Assembly (NCBI RefSeq): GCF_030758295.1
Contig: NZ_CP132335.1
Location: 844,412 to 908,411 of the forward strand
Origin: Pararhizobium sp. IMCC21322
Lineage (GTDB): Bacteria; Pseudomonadota; Alphaproteobacteria; Rhizobiales; GCA-2746425
Direction: 5' to 3'
Length of the DNA stretch: 64,000 bases
The position numbers and the translations under genes are program-made. A model generated the notes under the pieces. The model made no database searches, had not been told where the DNA came from, and saw only the letters and a list, made by a program, of their open reading frames with translations. This document shows, in pieces, positions 52,878 to 62,246 of this stretch (position 1 is its first letter; each line of letters starts with the position of its first letter).

Positions 52878-54341
52878 TTACGCTGTCTCATCAACAAAGC
52901 CGAAGGGCGAAATGCCCCGGCGATGCTCATCCACTTCCAGCGTTTTTGTCAAAGGCGGTGCTGCCCGTTGACGGCAATCCGGCCTTTCGCATAATTGGCA
53001 GTTAATGCCGATTGGTGTGGGATTGGGCGTGTCAAGATTTTGCCCCTTCGCATAAACAAGTCTGTGCGCGTAACGCAATTCGCAGCCAAGGCCGATGGCC
53101 AATTGCGGCTCGGGTTCCGAAAACGGTGTAATTGCACGCCGCACGGTGCGGGCCAGGCTGAAATATTGCACCCCGTCCGGCATCTCGACAATCTGGGTCA
53201 GAATTTTTCCAGGCGCGCTGAATGTGGAATGGACATTCCAGAGCGGGCAGGTGCCGCCAAATTTTGAAAAATGAAATTTTCCCGATGAAAACCGCTTCGA
53301 AATATTGCCTGCATTATCAAGGCGTATGAAGAAGAACGGAATGCCCCGCGCTGTTTGCCGCTGCAATGTGGTCAGACGATGGGCCACCTGTTCGTAGCTT
53401 GCCCCAAAACGCTGGCATAAAATGTCGATGTCATACCCAAGCGTTTCGGCTGCGTCCAGAAACCGCGCATAGGGCATCATCAAAGCACCGGCAAAGTAAT
53501 TGCCGAAAGCGACGCGAGCCAGACGTTTGGTCACAGGGTCTTCCAAATTCGCCCGGTCCACCAGATCGTCAATGATTTTTCCAGCTTCCGTAAAGGCCAG
53601 ATGATAGGCAACCTGAAAGGCGCGTCCGGCGGGCTCCATCAGTTCTGATAGCATCAGGCGTTTACGGTGGCGGTCAAAGCGCCGCAATTCACCGCGCATG
53701 ACATCTTCCGGCATGACACGCACATCAATGCTGCGCGCCTCCCGCAAATGTCGGCGCATGGGCGCGTAAATCTCGTCATCCTCCTGGCGAAACCGCGCAT
53801 ACAGATCCTCGGCCACCTGATCCAGTTCCGGATAGTAATTATTGGCATCGCGGATCATGTCGCGAATCTGATCCATTGGACTGTGCAAAGCGGACGCGCT
53901 GGCATGAGCATGGCCATCAGCTCCAGCGCCTACGGCGCCTGCCAGCCGGTCACCGGATAATTTTGCGCCACTATAGGCCTGATACAGCCGCAACACAGCG
54001 TCTGCGACACTCGGGCTGTGTTCCGTCAGATCTCGCAATTCCTGCTGTGGCACCTGACCACCGCCACCGGCAAACACCGGGTCTGAAAAAATCTCGCGTA
54101 ATTCGCCAAGCGCCTGATGCTCGGTGTCCGAGGCAAGAGCACGAATGTCCACATCATACGTGCCTGCCAGCTTGATCAGAAACTGGGCCGTTGCCGGTCG
54201 CTGCCCGCGCTCAATCAGGTTGAGATAGCTGGCCGAGATATCCAGTTCTTCGGCCATGCGCGCCTGTGTCAGTCCGAAGTCACGCCGCAACCGCCGCAAG
54301 CGCGGTCCTATGAAAAGCTTTTTTTCAACTGTGTCGACCAC
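52878..54341 (-). CDS. XRE short-chain fatty acyl-CoA regulator (ScfR/RamB-like)
   Basis: A 487-residue regulator. HTH at about 10-70 (LRRLRRDFGLTQARMAEELD, ISASYLNLIERGQRPAT), then an IrrE-like region (LSELMEPAGRAFQVAYHLAF, RVAFGNYFAGALMMPYARFL) and a C-terminal ScfRs domain with C-x-L-W and ICQLCERPDCRQRAAP cysteines. Family members, such as RamB, control the glyoxylate shunt in answer to acetyl- or acyl-CoA. It diverges from isocitrate lyase, its expected target. The start is a GTG preceded by AGAGGA. Confidence 0.93.
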   Translation of the reverse strand: MVDTVEKKLFIGPRLRRLRRDFGLTQARMAEELDISASYLNLIERGQRPATAQFLIKLAGTYDVDIRALASDTEHQALGELREIFSDPVFAGGGGQVPQQELRDLTEHSPSVADAVLRLYQAYSGAKLSGDRLAGAVGAGADGHAHASASALHSPMDQIRDMIRDANNYYPELDQVAEDLYARFRQEDDEIYAPMRRHLREARSIDVRVMPEDVMRGELRRFDRHRKRLMLSELMEPAGRAFQVAYHLAFTEAGKIIDDLVDRANLEDPVTKRLARVAFGNYFAGALMMPYARFLDAAETLGYDIDILCQRFGASYEQVAHRLTTLQRQTARGIPFFFIRLDNAGNISKRFSSGKFHFSKFGGTCPLWNVHSTFSAPGKILTQIVEMPDGVQYFSLARTVRRAITPFSEPEPQLAIGLGCELRYAHRLVYAKGQNLDTPNPTPIGINCQLCERPDCRQRAAPPLTKTLEVDEHRRGISPFGFVDETA

Positions 54342-54727
54342 GTCAAGTCCTCTTCATGTGCATTGCACACACTGAAAACTGTGCGGTGCAAAATGTCCAG
54401 AATAATCGACCAGAAATTTACAATATTTACAAATTTACAAAACTTACAAAGATAAATTTACACGCTGACATCATTCTAAGGCTGGAATTACGTTTAATTC
54501 TTGTAATTAAATTTCAAAAATGAAAGCTTGAACGCAAGAAAGCGAAATTATTGCCTTTCACAGTTTGATTTGAAAAGTTTTTGTAAATATCTGCAAATGA
54601 TTGAATCAAACGTCTGACTGGAACAATTTCACTTTCTGCCGTGTCGCAAAAGTTTCATTTTTTTGCGGCGCAATAGAAGCCCCGAGACCGCTTTGAAGGC
54701 GGCATGTTGACTTAAGGAATGAGAACA
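54342..54727. promoter_or_regulatory. Control region between scfR-like gene and aceA
   Basis: 386 bp of AT-rich DNA. The perfect dyad TGTGCA-T-TGCACA (54357-54369) lies 16 bases before the regulator's start. From 54416 to 54450 TTTACAA/TTACAAA recurs four times with 7-10 bp spacing, and further GCAAA-type boxes occur near 54591 and 54647. RamB-type proteins bind A/T-rich sites around TTTGCAAA, so these are likely operators. AAGGA at 54714-54718 serves aceA. Confidence 0.6.
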
Positions 54728-56014
54728 ATGTCACAGAACACATTCAGCACTTTGGTTCCGAACACGACTGAAGATCGGTTTCAGTATATCGAGCGTCCTT
54801 ATAGCGCTGACGATGTGGCGCGGTTGCGCGGATCGGTGAAAATCGAGCACACCCTGGCTGACAAGGGTGCCCGGAAATTGTGGGACCTGCTGAAATCAGA
54901 AGATTATGTCAACGCACTTGGTGCCATGTCCGGCAATCAGGCCATGCAGATGGCGCGTGCGGGCCTCAAAGCCATTTATCTGTCTGGCTGGCAGGTGGCA
55001 GCAGACGCCAATGTGGCCGGGGCCATGTATCCTGATCAAAGTCTCTATCCTGCAAACTCCGGTCCCGAGCTGGCACGCAAGATCAACCGCACTTTGCAAC
55101 GTGCCGATCAGATCGAGCACAGTGAAGGCGGCGCGGAGCGGGATTGGTTCGTCCCAATCGTGGCCGACGCGGAAGCCGGTTTCGGTGGCCCGTTGAACTG
55201 TTTTGAAATCATGAAAGCCTATATTGAAGCAGGCGTTGCTGGCGTTCACTTTGAAGATCAACTGGCATCTGAAAAGAAATGCGGTCATCTGGGCGGCAAG
55301 GTTCTGATCCCGACACAAGCCCATATCCGCAATCTGGATGCAGCCCGTCTGGCCGCAGATACCTGCGGAACATCAACTTTGGTAGTGGCGCGTACAGATG
55401 CAGAGTCTGCCCGGTTGATCACATCGGATGTGGATGAGCGGGATCATGAATTCCTGACAGGTGAGCGCACCCCGGAAGGCTTCTTCCGCCTCAAGGAAGG
55501 CACGGGTGTTGAACATTGCATCAAACGCGGACTGGCCTTTGCCCGTCATGCTGATCTGATCTGGTGGGAAACATCCAAGCCAAATCTGGACGATGCCCGG
55601 CGTTTTGCAGAAGCCATCCAGAAAGAATTCCCCGGCAAGATGATGGCCTATAATTGCTCGCCATCCTTCAACTGGGAAGCCAATCTGGATAAGGAAACCA
55701 TCGCCATTTACCAGCGCGAATTGGGGGCCATGGGCTACAAGTTCCAGTTTGTTACGCTGGCTGGCTTCCATCAATTGAACCACGGCATGTTCGAACTGGC
55801 CCGTGGCTACAAGGATCGCGGCATGGCAGCCTATTCCGAACTGCAACAGGCCGAATTTGCGTCCGAAGCAGACGGCTACACAGCCACCCGCCATCAGCGC
55901 GAAGTCGGCACCGGTTATTTCGACGCGGTCAGCGTTGCCATTGCCGGCGGCCAATCATCAACCACAGCCATGGGCGAATCCACCGAGACCGCCCAATTCA
56001 CCAAAGCAGCTTGA
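54728..56014 (+). CDS. aceA: Isocitrate lyase
   Basis: A 428-residue enzyme of the glyoxylate shunt that splits isocitrate into glyoxylate and succinate. The catalytic loop [13 protein letters not shown], the metal-binding [26 protein letters not shown] and NCSPSFNW are all intact. The start at 54728 is chosen because AAGGA is nine bases upstream; an ATG at 54719 is only one base from it. It diverges from the acyl-CoA regulator. A strong terminator follows the next gene. Confidence 0.97.
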   Translation: MSQNTFSTLVPNTTEDRFQYIERPYSADDVARLRGSVKIEHTLADKGARKLWDLLKSEDYVNALGAMSGNQAMQMARAGLKAIYLSGWQVAADANVAGAMYPDQSLYPANSGPELARKINRTLQRADQIEHSEGGAERDWFVPIVADAEAGFGGPLNCFEIMKAYIEAGVAGVHFEDQLASEKKCGHLGGKVLIPTQAHIRNLDAARLAADTCGTSTLVVARTDAESARLITSDVDERDHEFLTGERTPEGFFRLKEGTGVEHCIKRGLAFARHADLIWWETSKPNLDDARRFAEAIQKEFPGKMMAYNCSPSFNWEANLDKETIAIYQRELGAMGYKFQFVTLAGFHQLNHGMFELARGYKDRGMAAYSELQQAEFASEADGYTATRHQREVGTGYFDAVSVAIAGGQSSTTAMGESTETAQFTKAA

Positions 56015-56040
56015 AGCTGAACCCTGAAAGGATAGTGCCC

Positions 56041-56241
56041 ATGCAAAATTCACGTTTCTGGATTGTTGGAGGCGAATTCACCTCAACGGATTTCAGCCAG
56101 GTTGTCGAAGGAACCGAACAGGTTGTCGGACCGATGGAATGCCGCAAGAAAGCAGAGCAATTGTGGCGCAACATGTCCGAGCAGGACCGTTCACAATGTA
56201 ACATCCGCTACTCGATCGTCAGCGAACCAGCTTTCGCCTGA
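56041..56241 (+). CDS. DUF4170 small protein
   Basis: A 66-residue protein: SRFWIVGGEFTSTDFSQVVE, VVGPMECRKKAEQLWRNMSE, QCNIRYSIV. This is the alphaproteobacterial DUF4170 family of unknown function. GAAAGGATAGTGCCC precedes the ATG. It follows aceA by 26 bp and precedes a strong terminator, so the two are probably one transcript. Confidence 0.88.
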   Translation: MQNSRFWIVGGEFTSTDFSQVVEGTEQVVGPMECRKKAEQLWRNMSEQDRSQCNIRYSIVSEPAFA

Positions 56242-56265
56242 TCGTTGAAAGGCAAACAGACCACG

Positions 56266-56298
56266 GCCTCCCGGCATGCGTGTCGGGAGGCTTTTTTT
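56266..56298 (+). terminator. Strong terminator after aceA and DUF4170
   Basis: GCCTCCCGGCA pairs with TGTCGGGAGGC around TGCG (one G-U), followed by TTTTTTT at 56292-56298. A textbook intrinsic terminator 24 bases after the DUF4170 stop. Confidence 0.95.
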
Positions 56299-56575
56299 AT
56301 GGAAGTTTATGTTTGGAATACAACTCGTCAGATTTGTTGTGCTACTCAATTTTTGCGAACAAATAACCGATGAGTTTCACTGCAAAATCACGGCCAACAA
56401 ATTACTGGTCCACTATCTTGCTTAGCTGAAGCCGCAGTCATTCCCTGCAACCTCGACTGCCGACAAATCAGATTGAAAAATGAGTAATAAATTCCAGCAG
56501 AGTCAAAAAATATCGTGGCTGGTATTGTTTGCCAGCTGAGGTAAATATATAGGTGTTTCAAAAAGGAGATGCCCT
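56299..56575. promoter_or_regulatory. Leader of the ATP-grasp/adenylating fusion gene
   Basis: 277 AT-rich bases hold the promoter. AAAAAGGAGA at 56560-56569 is the ribosome site for the TTG start. No operator recognised. The drop in GC compared with the aceA side fits an acquired gene (inference by eye, not computed). Confidence 0.45.
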
Positions 56576-59500
56576 TTGGTAGAGCTCGATGAAGGCTCCA
56601 CTCTTTTGCTGGAGGAGGCCGCACGCGCTGGTCTGAAAACTTCCGAAATTGAGTTAACAACAGATAACGTTGAGGCAATTTTTGGTCGTATTGAAACAGA
56701 GTTTCGTGGATTTGCTGTGCGTGGCGGTCTCATTTACGAGGAATCTCCGATTTATTCAAAGCGTACCGGTCATCTGTTAAACGGATATGCTGCTGAGACT
56801 GTGATGAGCCGATCTGCAACAAGGGTTGCGCTTGGCATGATCGATGTGCCGGTAGCCAACGGCCGTGCTCTTCGCTCCTCTGTTCTCGATGCAGTGTTCG
56901 CCTATGCTCGAAACATTCAATCGCCTCTCCTTATAGCGCCAGATGACCGTGAGCTTGGATCGGCTTGGCTCTGCGTGGATACCGCAGGTAGCTTTGAGAA
57001 TGTAGTTGGGATGTTGGCTACTATTTGCGATACAATATCAATTGAAAGCATCCCGACAGGTCGGACGTTTCGGTTCTTTTTCACTGTGGAGCAAGTGATC
57101 GGGGTAAAGGAAGTCTTGGACCCGCAAATTCCTCTTACTGGCGAGTCCCCAGAGCACATACCGAACAGATCTGTATTTTTTGCAGGCAAATGTGAGCCGC
57201 ACCCATCATACTTCAGGGAAGCTAGCCGTGTTCTTGGAGCTTTCCCGACACTGAAATACGGGGCAGTTGATATCCGGTTGCTGAGCCCTGATGAGCCTGC
57301 CAATTCATTCAATTTTCAAGTTTCTGCAGTTCATCCGAGAGTTGACTTTGGCCAAACTTGCTGGACGGCTGATGGACAGGAAATCAAGTTTTCTGCGGCA
57401 CTTGTTCGCATGTTGGCAGACATGCAGCCCGAAGGCATGACAGACCCAACACTTGCAAAGCGCGATCGGGGTGTTGAACGGTATGACATGGACGTCTTGG
57501 ACCTCATTCTGGCATCTCGAGAATTGGGGATGAATACTCGTATGGTGAACTCCGACTCAGCGGGAGGGTCTCGGCGTACACTTCAGATTGAAGTCGCTTC
57601 CACACCTGTCCAGTTCCGGAACGGCGCTATTCGCATAGTCGATCAAAATGGCAACACCAGCCATATTAACGACGACGCAGTGAAAATTACGGTCAATAAG
57701 CAAGCCACAAGAGAAATACTTGAGACGGTTGGACTGTCGGGTCCGGAAGGACGACAGTTTGCATCAAGCCAATTGGCTGAAGCACTGATCTATGCAGATG
57801 ATCTCGGCTACCCAATTTGTGTAAAGCCGTTGTCTGGTTCGCGGGGACGATTGGTCAGCACTGGCCTTACAACCAGCGCAGAAGTTGCAAAGGCCTTCCG
57901 AGAGGTAGCGAGCGCGTTTGGGGAAGTTATTGTAGAACGCAATGTTGATGGTGAAGTGGTGCGTTTATTCTACATGAAACCAGATATCTGCACCGCTCAA
58001 TATCAAGCTCGTCCTGCTGTTATTGGGGACGGGAAATCAAGTGTCATAAGCTTGATCGAACAACGCAATACCAACCGCGGTACAAGTCAGCGCAAACCGG
58101 CAATTGTTACGCGTGCTATGGTGGGGAATTTGGCGCATCGGGGAATTGATTTGGCAGATTGCCTCCCCACAGGTGAGAAGCTGATATTTGGAGCTACTTC
58201 ACATATATCATTGGGGGCAAGAGCGGCTGTTGCCTCTGATATCCATCCATCCTATCTGGAAAACGCCCGAAAAGCTTTCAAAGCGATTGATGGTCTGACA
58301 GTCGGTGCGATGGATATGATCGTAAAAAACCCAAGGCAACCCGCAACAAGCAAAAACCATTGGATCCTGGAGGTCAACAGTTCTGCAAACATAGTTGCAT
58401 TTCATCAATTCAAGGAGAATGCCAATCTTGATGGCTGCAAAGCCTTGCTGCGCCATGTAGAACGGGTACTGACCGAAAGAAACAATGCCGAAACTGATGC
58501 CCAAACAAATTCCATTGAAAATCCGACAGAGAACATCTCTCGGGCATTGGAGCATATGGAGCGCGCATCGCCTGTCAAAGTCGCAAATACGCAAGCCAAA
58601 CAACTGGAACAGGTGTTGCACCACGCCTGGCAACATACAGGCTTCTATCGCAGTCGGCTGAATTGCTTGTTTGAAGGCGGCGGATTTAATCCTGAAGCAT
58701 GGACCGATGTTCCATTGTTGACTCGCCAAGAAGCCCAAGAGCATCGACTCAGTCGGCGTGCATTCGAACTTCGGGATGGCAATCAGACTTATGCTTCCCG
58801 CACGTCTGGCTCCAGTGGAGTCCCGCTCGACATCACGTGGAACCTGGTCGCAACAGTGTCGACACGTGCAGCAGCGGAGCGCATGTATCGATGGCACGGT
58901 CTTGATCTTGATGCACCACTTGCGGAGATCAAGAGTTTTGGAGGCGTCGGCTACGACTTTCCCGGTGGTCGGGGCCCGCAAGGTTGGAGCCCATCATCAC
59001 CCAACGCAACCCGATTTAGGCTCTCGGTCAGTACACCAGTGAAGGATCAACTCGCTTGGCTGGCGCTTGTGAAAGCGCCATATCTCACGACCTATCCAAC
59101 CATGATACGTGAGCTTGCGTTGGAAGCCTTAAAACACAAAAGCACGTTACGTTTTGATGCTATCCTCACCATTGGTGAAGTTCTGACGCCGGAAATCAGG
59201 CAGCTTTGCAACGAGGCTTTCGGCGCGAGGGTGATAGACTCATATGGTTGTCAGGAAATAGGGAAATTGGCAATCCAGTGTGACCAATCTGAAAATTATC
59301 ACGTGTGCTTATCCAATGTTCTGTTTGAAGTGCTGGATGAAAATGGGCGACACGTGGCCCCTGGTGAAAGTGGGCGGGTAATTCTGACCAGCCTGTTCAA
59401 CTATGCCACGCCCTTTATTCGCTATGATATTGGCGATTATGCCCAGCTCGGGATGGGGCCTTGTCAGTGTGGTCGGTCGCTACCTGTATTAACGTCAATT

Positions 59501-59815
59501 GTGGGCAGGCGACGTAATATGGTGACCTTGCCGGATGGAGAAAAACGATGGCTATCCGGCACCGTATTAGCTGAACTGGGCTCGATGGTGCATGCTGAGC
59601 AATCCCGCCTGATACAGCGAACACATAATCTCTTCGAATTACAATTTGTTGCCAATGGCAACAGCATCGATTTCGACCCGAAAACCGTCGCGCGTCGCGC
59701 TACTGAACTTATCCATCCGGAAATTATTCTCGAACCAATTCGGGTCGACGCACTCAAACGCTCGAGCGGCGGAAAATTTGAAGACGTAGTTGGATTAGAG
59801 CAGGAGAAGCTCTAG
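56576..59815 (+). CDS. Two ATP-grasp copies fused to a PaaK/CapK-type adenylating domain
   Basis: A 1079-residue enzyme in three parts. Residues ~75-285 are ATP-grasp-like but degenerate (A121 where the active copy has K417; Q248 and S250 for E599 and N601). Residues ~360-635 are an intact cyanophycin-synthetase-like ATP-grasp: YPICVKPLSGSRG, VERNVDGEVVRLFY, VIGDGKSSVISLIEQRN, WILEVNSS. Residues ~655-1079 are a PaaK/CapK-like adenylate-forming domain: RTSGSSGVPLD (742-752), SYGCQEIG (889-896), YDIGDYA (950-956), CQCGRSLP (963-970). It could adenylate an acid and join it to an amine; the product is unknown. The start is a TTG after AAGGAGA. No operon partner. Confidence 0.88.
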   Translation: MVELDEGSTLLLEEAARAGLKTSEIELTTDNVEAIFGRIETEFRGFAVRGGLIYEESPIYSKRTGHLLNGYAAETVMSRSATRVALGMIDVPVANGRALRSSVLDAVFAYARNIQSPLLIAPDDRELGSAWLCVDTAGSFENVVGMLATICDTISIESIPTGRTFRFFFTVEQVIGVKEVLDPQIPLTGESPEHIPNRSVFFAGKCEPHPSYFREASRVLGAFPTLKYGAVDIRLLSPDEPANSFNFQVSAVHPRVDFGQTCWTADGQEIKFSAALVRMLADMQPEGMTDPTLAKRDRGVERYDMDVLDLILASRELGMNTRMVNSDSAGGSRRTLQIEVASTPVQFRNGAIRIVDQNGNTSHINDDAVKITVNKQATREILETVGLSGPEGRQFASSQLAEALIYADDLGYPICVKPLSGSRGRLVSTGLTTSAEVAKAFREVASAFGEVIVERNVDGEVVRLFYMKPDICTAQYQARPAVIGDGKSSVISLIEQRNTNRGTSQRKPAIVTRAMVGNLAHRGIDLADCLPTGEKLIFGATSHISLGARAAVASDIHPSYLENARKAFKAIDGLTVGAMDMIVKNPRQPATSKNHWILEVNSSANIVAFHQFKENANLDGCKALLRHVERVLTERNNAETDAQTNSIENPTENISRALEHMERASPVKVANTQAKQLEQVLHHAWQHTGFYRSRLNCLFEGGGFNPEAWTDVPLLTRQEAQEHRLSRRAFELRDGNQTYASRTSGSSGVPLDITWNLVATVSTRAAAERMYRWHGLDLDAPLAEIKSFGGVGYDFPGGRGPQGWSPSSPNATRFRLSVSTPVKDQLAWLALVKAPYLTTYPTMIRELALEALKHKSTLRFDAILTIGEVLTPEIRQLCNEAFGARVIDSYGCQEIGKLAIQCDQSENYHVCLSNVLFEVLDENGRHVAPGESGRVILTSLFNYATPFIRYDIGDYAQLGMGPCQCGRSLPVLTSIVGRRRNMVTLPDGEKRWLSGTVLAELGSMVHAEQSRLIQRTHNLFELQFVANGNSIDFDPKTVARRATELIHPEIILEPIRVDALKRSSGGKFEDVVGLEQEKL

Positions 59816-60004
59816 TTGGTGAATTTGGTTTGATAATTAAGCAAATCAGATTCAGTGTGGCAAAAAGTCAGTGCCTCAAAGACCGCCAATGCAACATATC
59901 ATGTTACGATGAACCAACCTGCTTCATGGCGCCGAAAAAACGCCGCCATATGGTGTGTTTAATGAATTCTAAGCCTCAGCATATGAAGAAGATAGTTTGG
60001 ATAT
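59816..60004. other. Intergenic, nothing recognised
   Basis: 189 bp between the fusion gene and the convergent barrel protein. No gene, hairpin or terminator could be supported. Confidence 0.35.
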
Positions 60005-60802
60005 CTATTCTGCTATAAATCCATCTTTATCTTCATAACTGCCAGTAGCATCAGACGCTGCCGCTAAAAACAAATCGAAATGATCGACTGGATCGTCTTC
60101 TCTCATGCGGTCGATCAATGGTTTCTGAGGACCAAAATAGATTCGCACTCCGACCTGACCACCAATGTCATCTTCACTGAAGGAGGCTTCACCGAACAAT
60201 GAAAGGCTGTTGTCATTAATCGGCGTGAGCCATTCGCCACCGACAGATCCAATATGATCAACGTCGCCCGGCAAGTATTTGTGCTGCACGTAGAGCCGCA
60301 GATTATCATCAGCAAAATAGGACAGACTGGTCTTGGAGAAAAATCCTTCTCCCAAGTCGCCGAATTGGTAACCGGCCAAACCTGATAACATCAAGCGATC
60401 AATATAAAATTCTGTCTCTACACCCACTCTGGTTTGGTCGCCCCCGCCATCAGCAGATGCGTGCGCAAACTCTCCGTAGAGGCCCAGCAATGCGGTATCA
60501 GGATCGCGCCAAAAAAGATGTGCCGCGCCACCACCTGCAAAGTCACCGTCGACGATTCCGAGCATTCCGTCGAACTGCGCGCCCCAAGAAAAGGACAAGG
60601 GGATGGAAACTGAGCCAACAGCTGCAACGGATTCAACGCCGAACATATGATTCCAGCGGATGTCAAACTTGCTATTCAACTCGGAGACGGCTGGCTTGGG
60701 ACCGGGCAAAGGCTGAGAGTTCTCAAGATCGGCAGCAACAAGCGGCTGTGCAATCAAACTTACAAGTGCTGTTGAGGATAACAACCAGTGAGACTTTGGC
60801 AT
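60005..60802 (-). CDS. Outer-membrane beta-barrel-like protein
   Basis: A 265-residue protein with a signal peptide (LLSSTALVSLIAQPLVAA) followed by alternating polar and aromatic strands (SIPLSFSWGAQFDGMLGIVD, LLGLYGEFAHASADGGGDQT, DNLRLYVQHKYLPGDVDHIG) of the kind seen in barrel proteins, and GQVGVRIYFG near the end as a possible final strand. The last 40 residues are acidic and helical, so the barrel is not at the C-terminus. No specific family recognised. It converges with the fusion gene. Confidence 0.65.
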   Translation of the reverse strand: MPKSHWLLSSTALVSLIAQPLVAADLENSQPLPGPKPAVSELNSKFDIRWNHMFGVESVAAVGSVSIPLSFSWGAQFDGMLGIVDGDFAGGGAAHLFWRDPDTALLGLYGEFAHASADGGGDQTRVGVETEFYIDRLMLSGLAGYQFGDLGEGFFSKTSLSYFADDNLRLYVQHKYLPGDVDHIGSVGGEWLTPINDNSLSLFGEASFSEDDIGGQVGVRIYFGPQKPLIDRMREDDPVDHFDLFLAAASDATGSYEDKDGFIAE

Positions 60803-61019
60803 AAAGATAATTCCTTCTTTCCCGCAATAGACCGTTTGACGAAGGGCACGTCAAGTAATCAAAGCGGTTTTGTAACTGCTTTTTTCTTGTTGAGGTTGTG
60901 TGATGTATTTTTGCAGCGGTTCGTAATTTTTGACCCGTCATACATGGCCCCGCTCTCGGGTCTTTTTCGAAGGCCGGGAGTAAGCACTATGCAACACATA
61001 TGTGTTTCCGTTTGCGCAG
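60803..61019. other. Intergenic, upstream of the barrel-like gene
   Basis: 217 bp holding the promoter of the barrel-like protein on the minus strand. CCCGCTCTCGGGTCTTTTT near 60950-60968 could be a small hairpin with a T run, but it is imperfect. Nothing else supported. Confidence 0.35.
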
Positions 61020-62096
61020 CTAAAGGTCATTTTTCGAGCTGCGCCGCGCCATACCCAGCATGATAGGGGCAAGAAATGTCAGGATGAAAAGCCGCATCAC
61101 ATGGTGGGCGGCAACAAAGGCCGGGTCAGCATCCAGAGACACCGCCATGGCCGACATGGTTTCCACCCCGCCAGGTGCAAATGCAATCAACAGATGGCTG
61201 AATGGCGCGTCAATGAATAAAGACACGCACCAGGCAGCGAACGCCGAAATACTAAAAGCTGCCAAAGTCACCACAGCCCCGGCTGCAAATGCGCGCTTCA
61301 ACTGGGCCAGTGTCACCCCGGAAAACCGGGTGCCGATCAAGGCGCCCAGTGTAATAAACGCAGGTATCGCCACATAGGGAGACACCGTCCCGTCAATGGC
61401 ACCGGTAATGTGGCTTCCGGTGGACCAGATCAGCCCACCCAGAAGATAGGCTGCCGGAAGGCGGAGCCGGTTGAAAACATAGCCTATCGCAAAAGACATG
61501 ATGAGGCTCAGCCCAAACATGGTCAGTGGCATGATGGCTGCTTGGGCAGCCACGGCGTCAGCCTCAAGTCCGATCAGCACCACAGCAAACGGCACTAGTA
61601 TGGTCAGAGCCAGAAGACGCAGACTTTGAATGACACTGATGGATGTCAGGTCGCCACTGGTCTGGGCCGACAGGCCAAGAACGTAGCTCAAATGGCCAGG
61701 AACAACCGAGAGCAGAGCCGTCATCGGGTCAAAATGCCAGAATTTTTGCAGCAGCCAGCGACATCCCACAATGATCACAACCAGTGATAGGCCCAGGATT
61801 AAAAAACTCAGCGGCCACTGCTTTGCCGTCTCAACCACATCCGGCGTGACACCTGCCCCCATGGTGAGGCCGATTATGACAAAGCACATATCGCGCAGAT
61901 GCCTTGGAACATTGACCTTCATCCCGAACAAGCCAACGCATGTCACGGCCAGGGATGACCCGATCAGAAAGGGCGCGGGAGCCCCGAACCAATAAGCTGC
62001 GCCAGCACCAAACGCTGCCGTCAGCAATGTTATTGCAACGGTCTGGAAGCTCTGCTGCCACGATGGAGCAGATTCGGTGGAAGGGTCAGAAATCAT
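61020..62096 (-). CDS. AbrB-family membrane protein (putative ammonia monooxygenase-like)
   Basis: A 358-residue protein with about ten membrane helices in two similar halves: WFGAPAPFLIGSSLAVTCVG and LRLPAAYLLGGLIWSTGSHI, each followed by MCFVIIGLTMGAGVTPD-like and IPAFITLGALIGTRFSG segments. This is the internally duplicated AbrB family, often misnamed ammonia monooxygenase; it is probably a transporter. The start at 62096 gives the family N-terminus. The frame is open to 62186. Confidence 0.88.
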   Translation of the reverse strand: MISDPSTESAPSWQQSFQTVAITLLTAAFGAGAAYWFGAPAPFLIGSSLAVTCVGLFGMKVNVPRHLRDMCFVIIGLTMGAGVTPDVVETAKQWPLSFLILGLSLVVIIVGCRWLLQKFWHFDPMTALLSVVPGHLSYVLGLSAQTSGDLTSISVIQSLRLLALTILVPFAVVLIGLEADAVAAQAAIMPLTMFGLSLIMSFAIGYVFNRLRLPAAYLLGGLIWSTGSHITGAIDGTVSPYVAIPAFITLGALIGTRFSGVTLAQLKRAFAAGAVVTLAAFSISAFAAWCVSLFIDAPFSHLLIAFAPGGVETMSAMAVSLDADPAFVAAHHVMRLFILTFLAPIMLGMARRSSKNDL

Positions 62097-62246
62097 GGGC
62101 GTTTTTCCCACGCAGATTGTGGAAAGGCAAGCCGGATATGGTAAAGCGGCGGGCACAGAGTGCTTTCTGGAATAGTGAAGCATCAATCAAGGTCCGCGAT
62201 GCCCGAAAGGGCACCGCAAATGCTGTAGGTTGAATTCGGTTGAAGC

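Noticed and set aside
54416-54450. TTTACAA repeats considered as a CRISPR or satellite array
   Set aside because: The units are 7 bp with only a few bases between them; far too short for CRISPR and consistent with operator half-sites.
58208-58981. 257-residue open frame on the minus strand
   Set aside because: Antisense to the ATP-grasp/adenylating fusion gene, whose motifs are continuous through this stretch.
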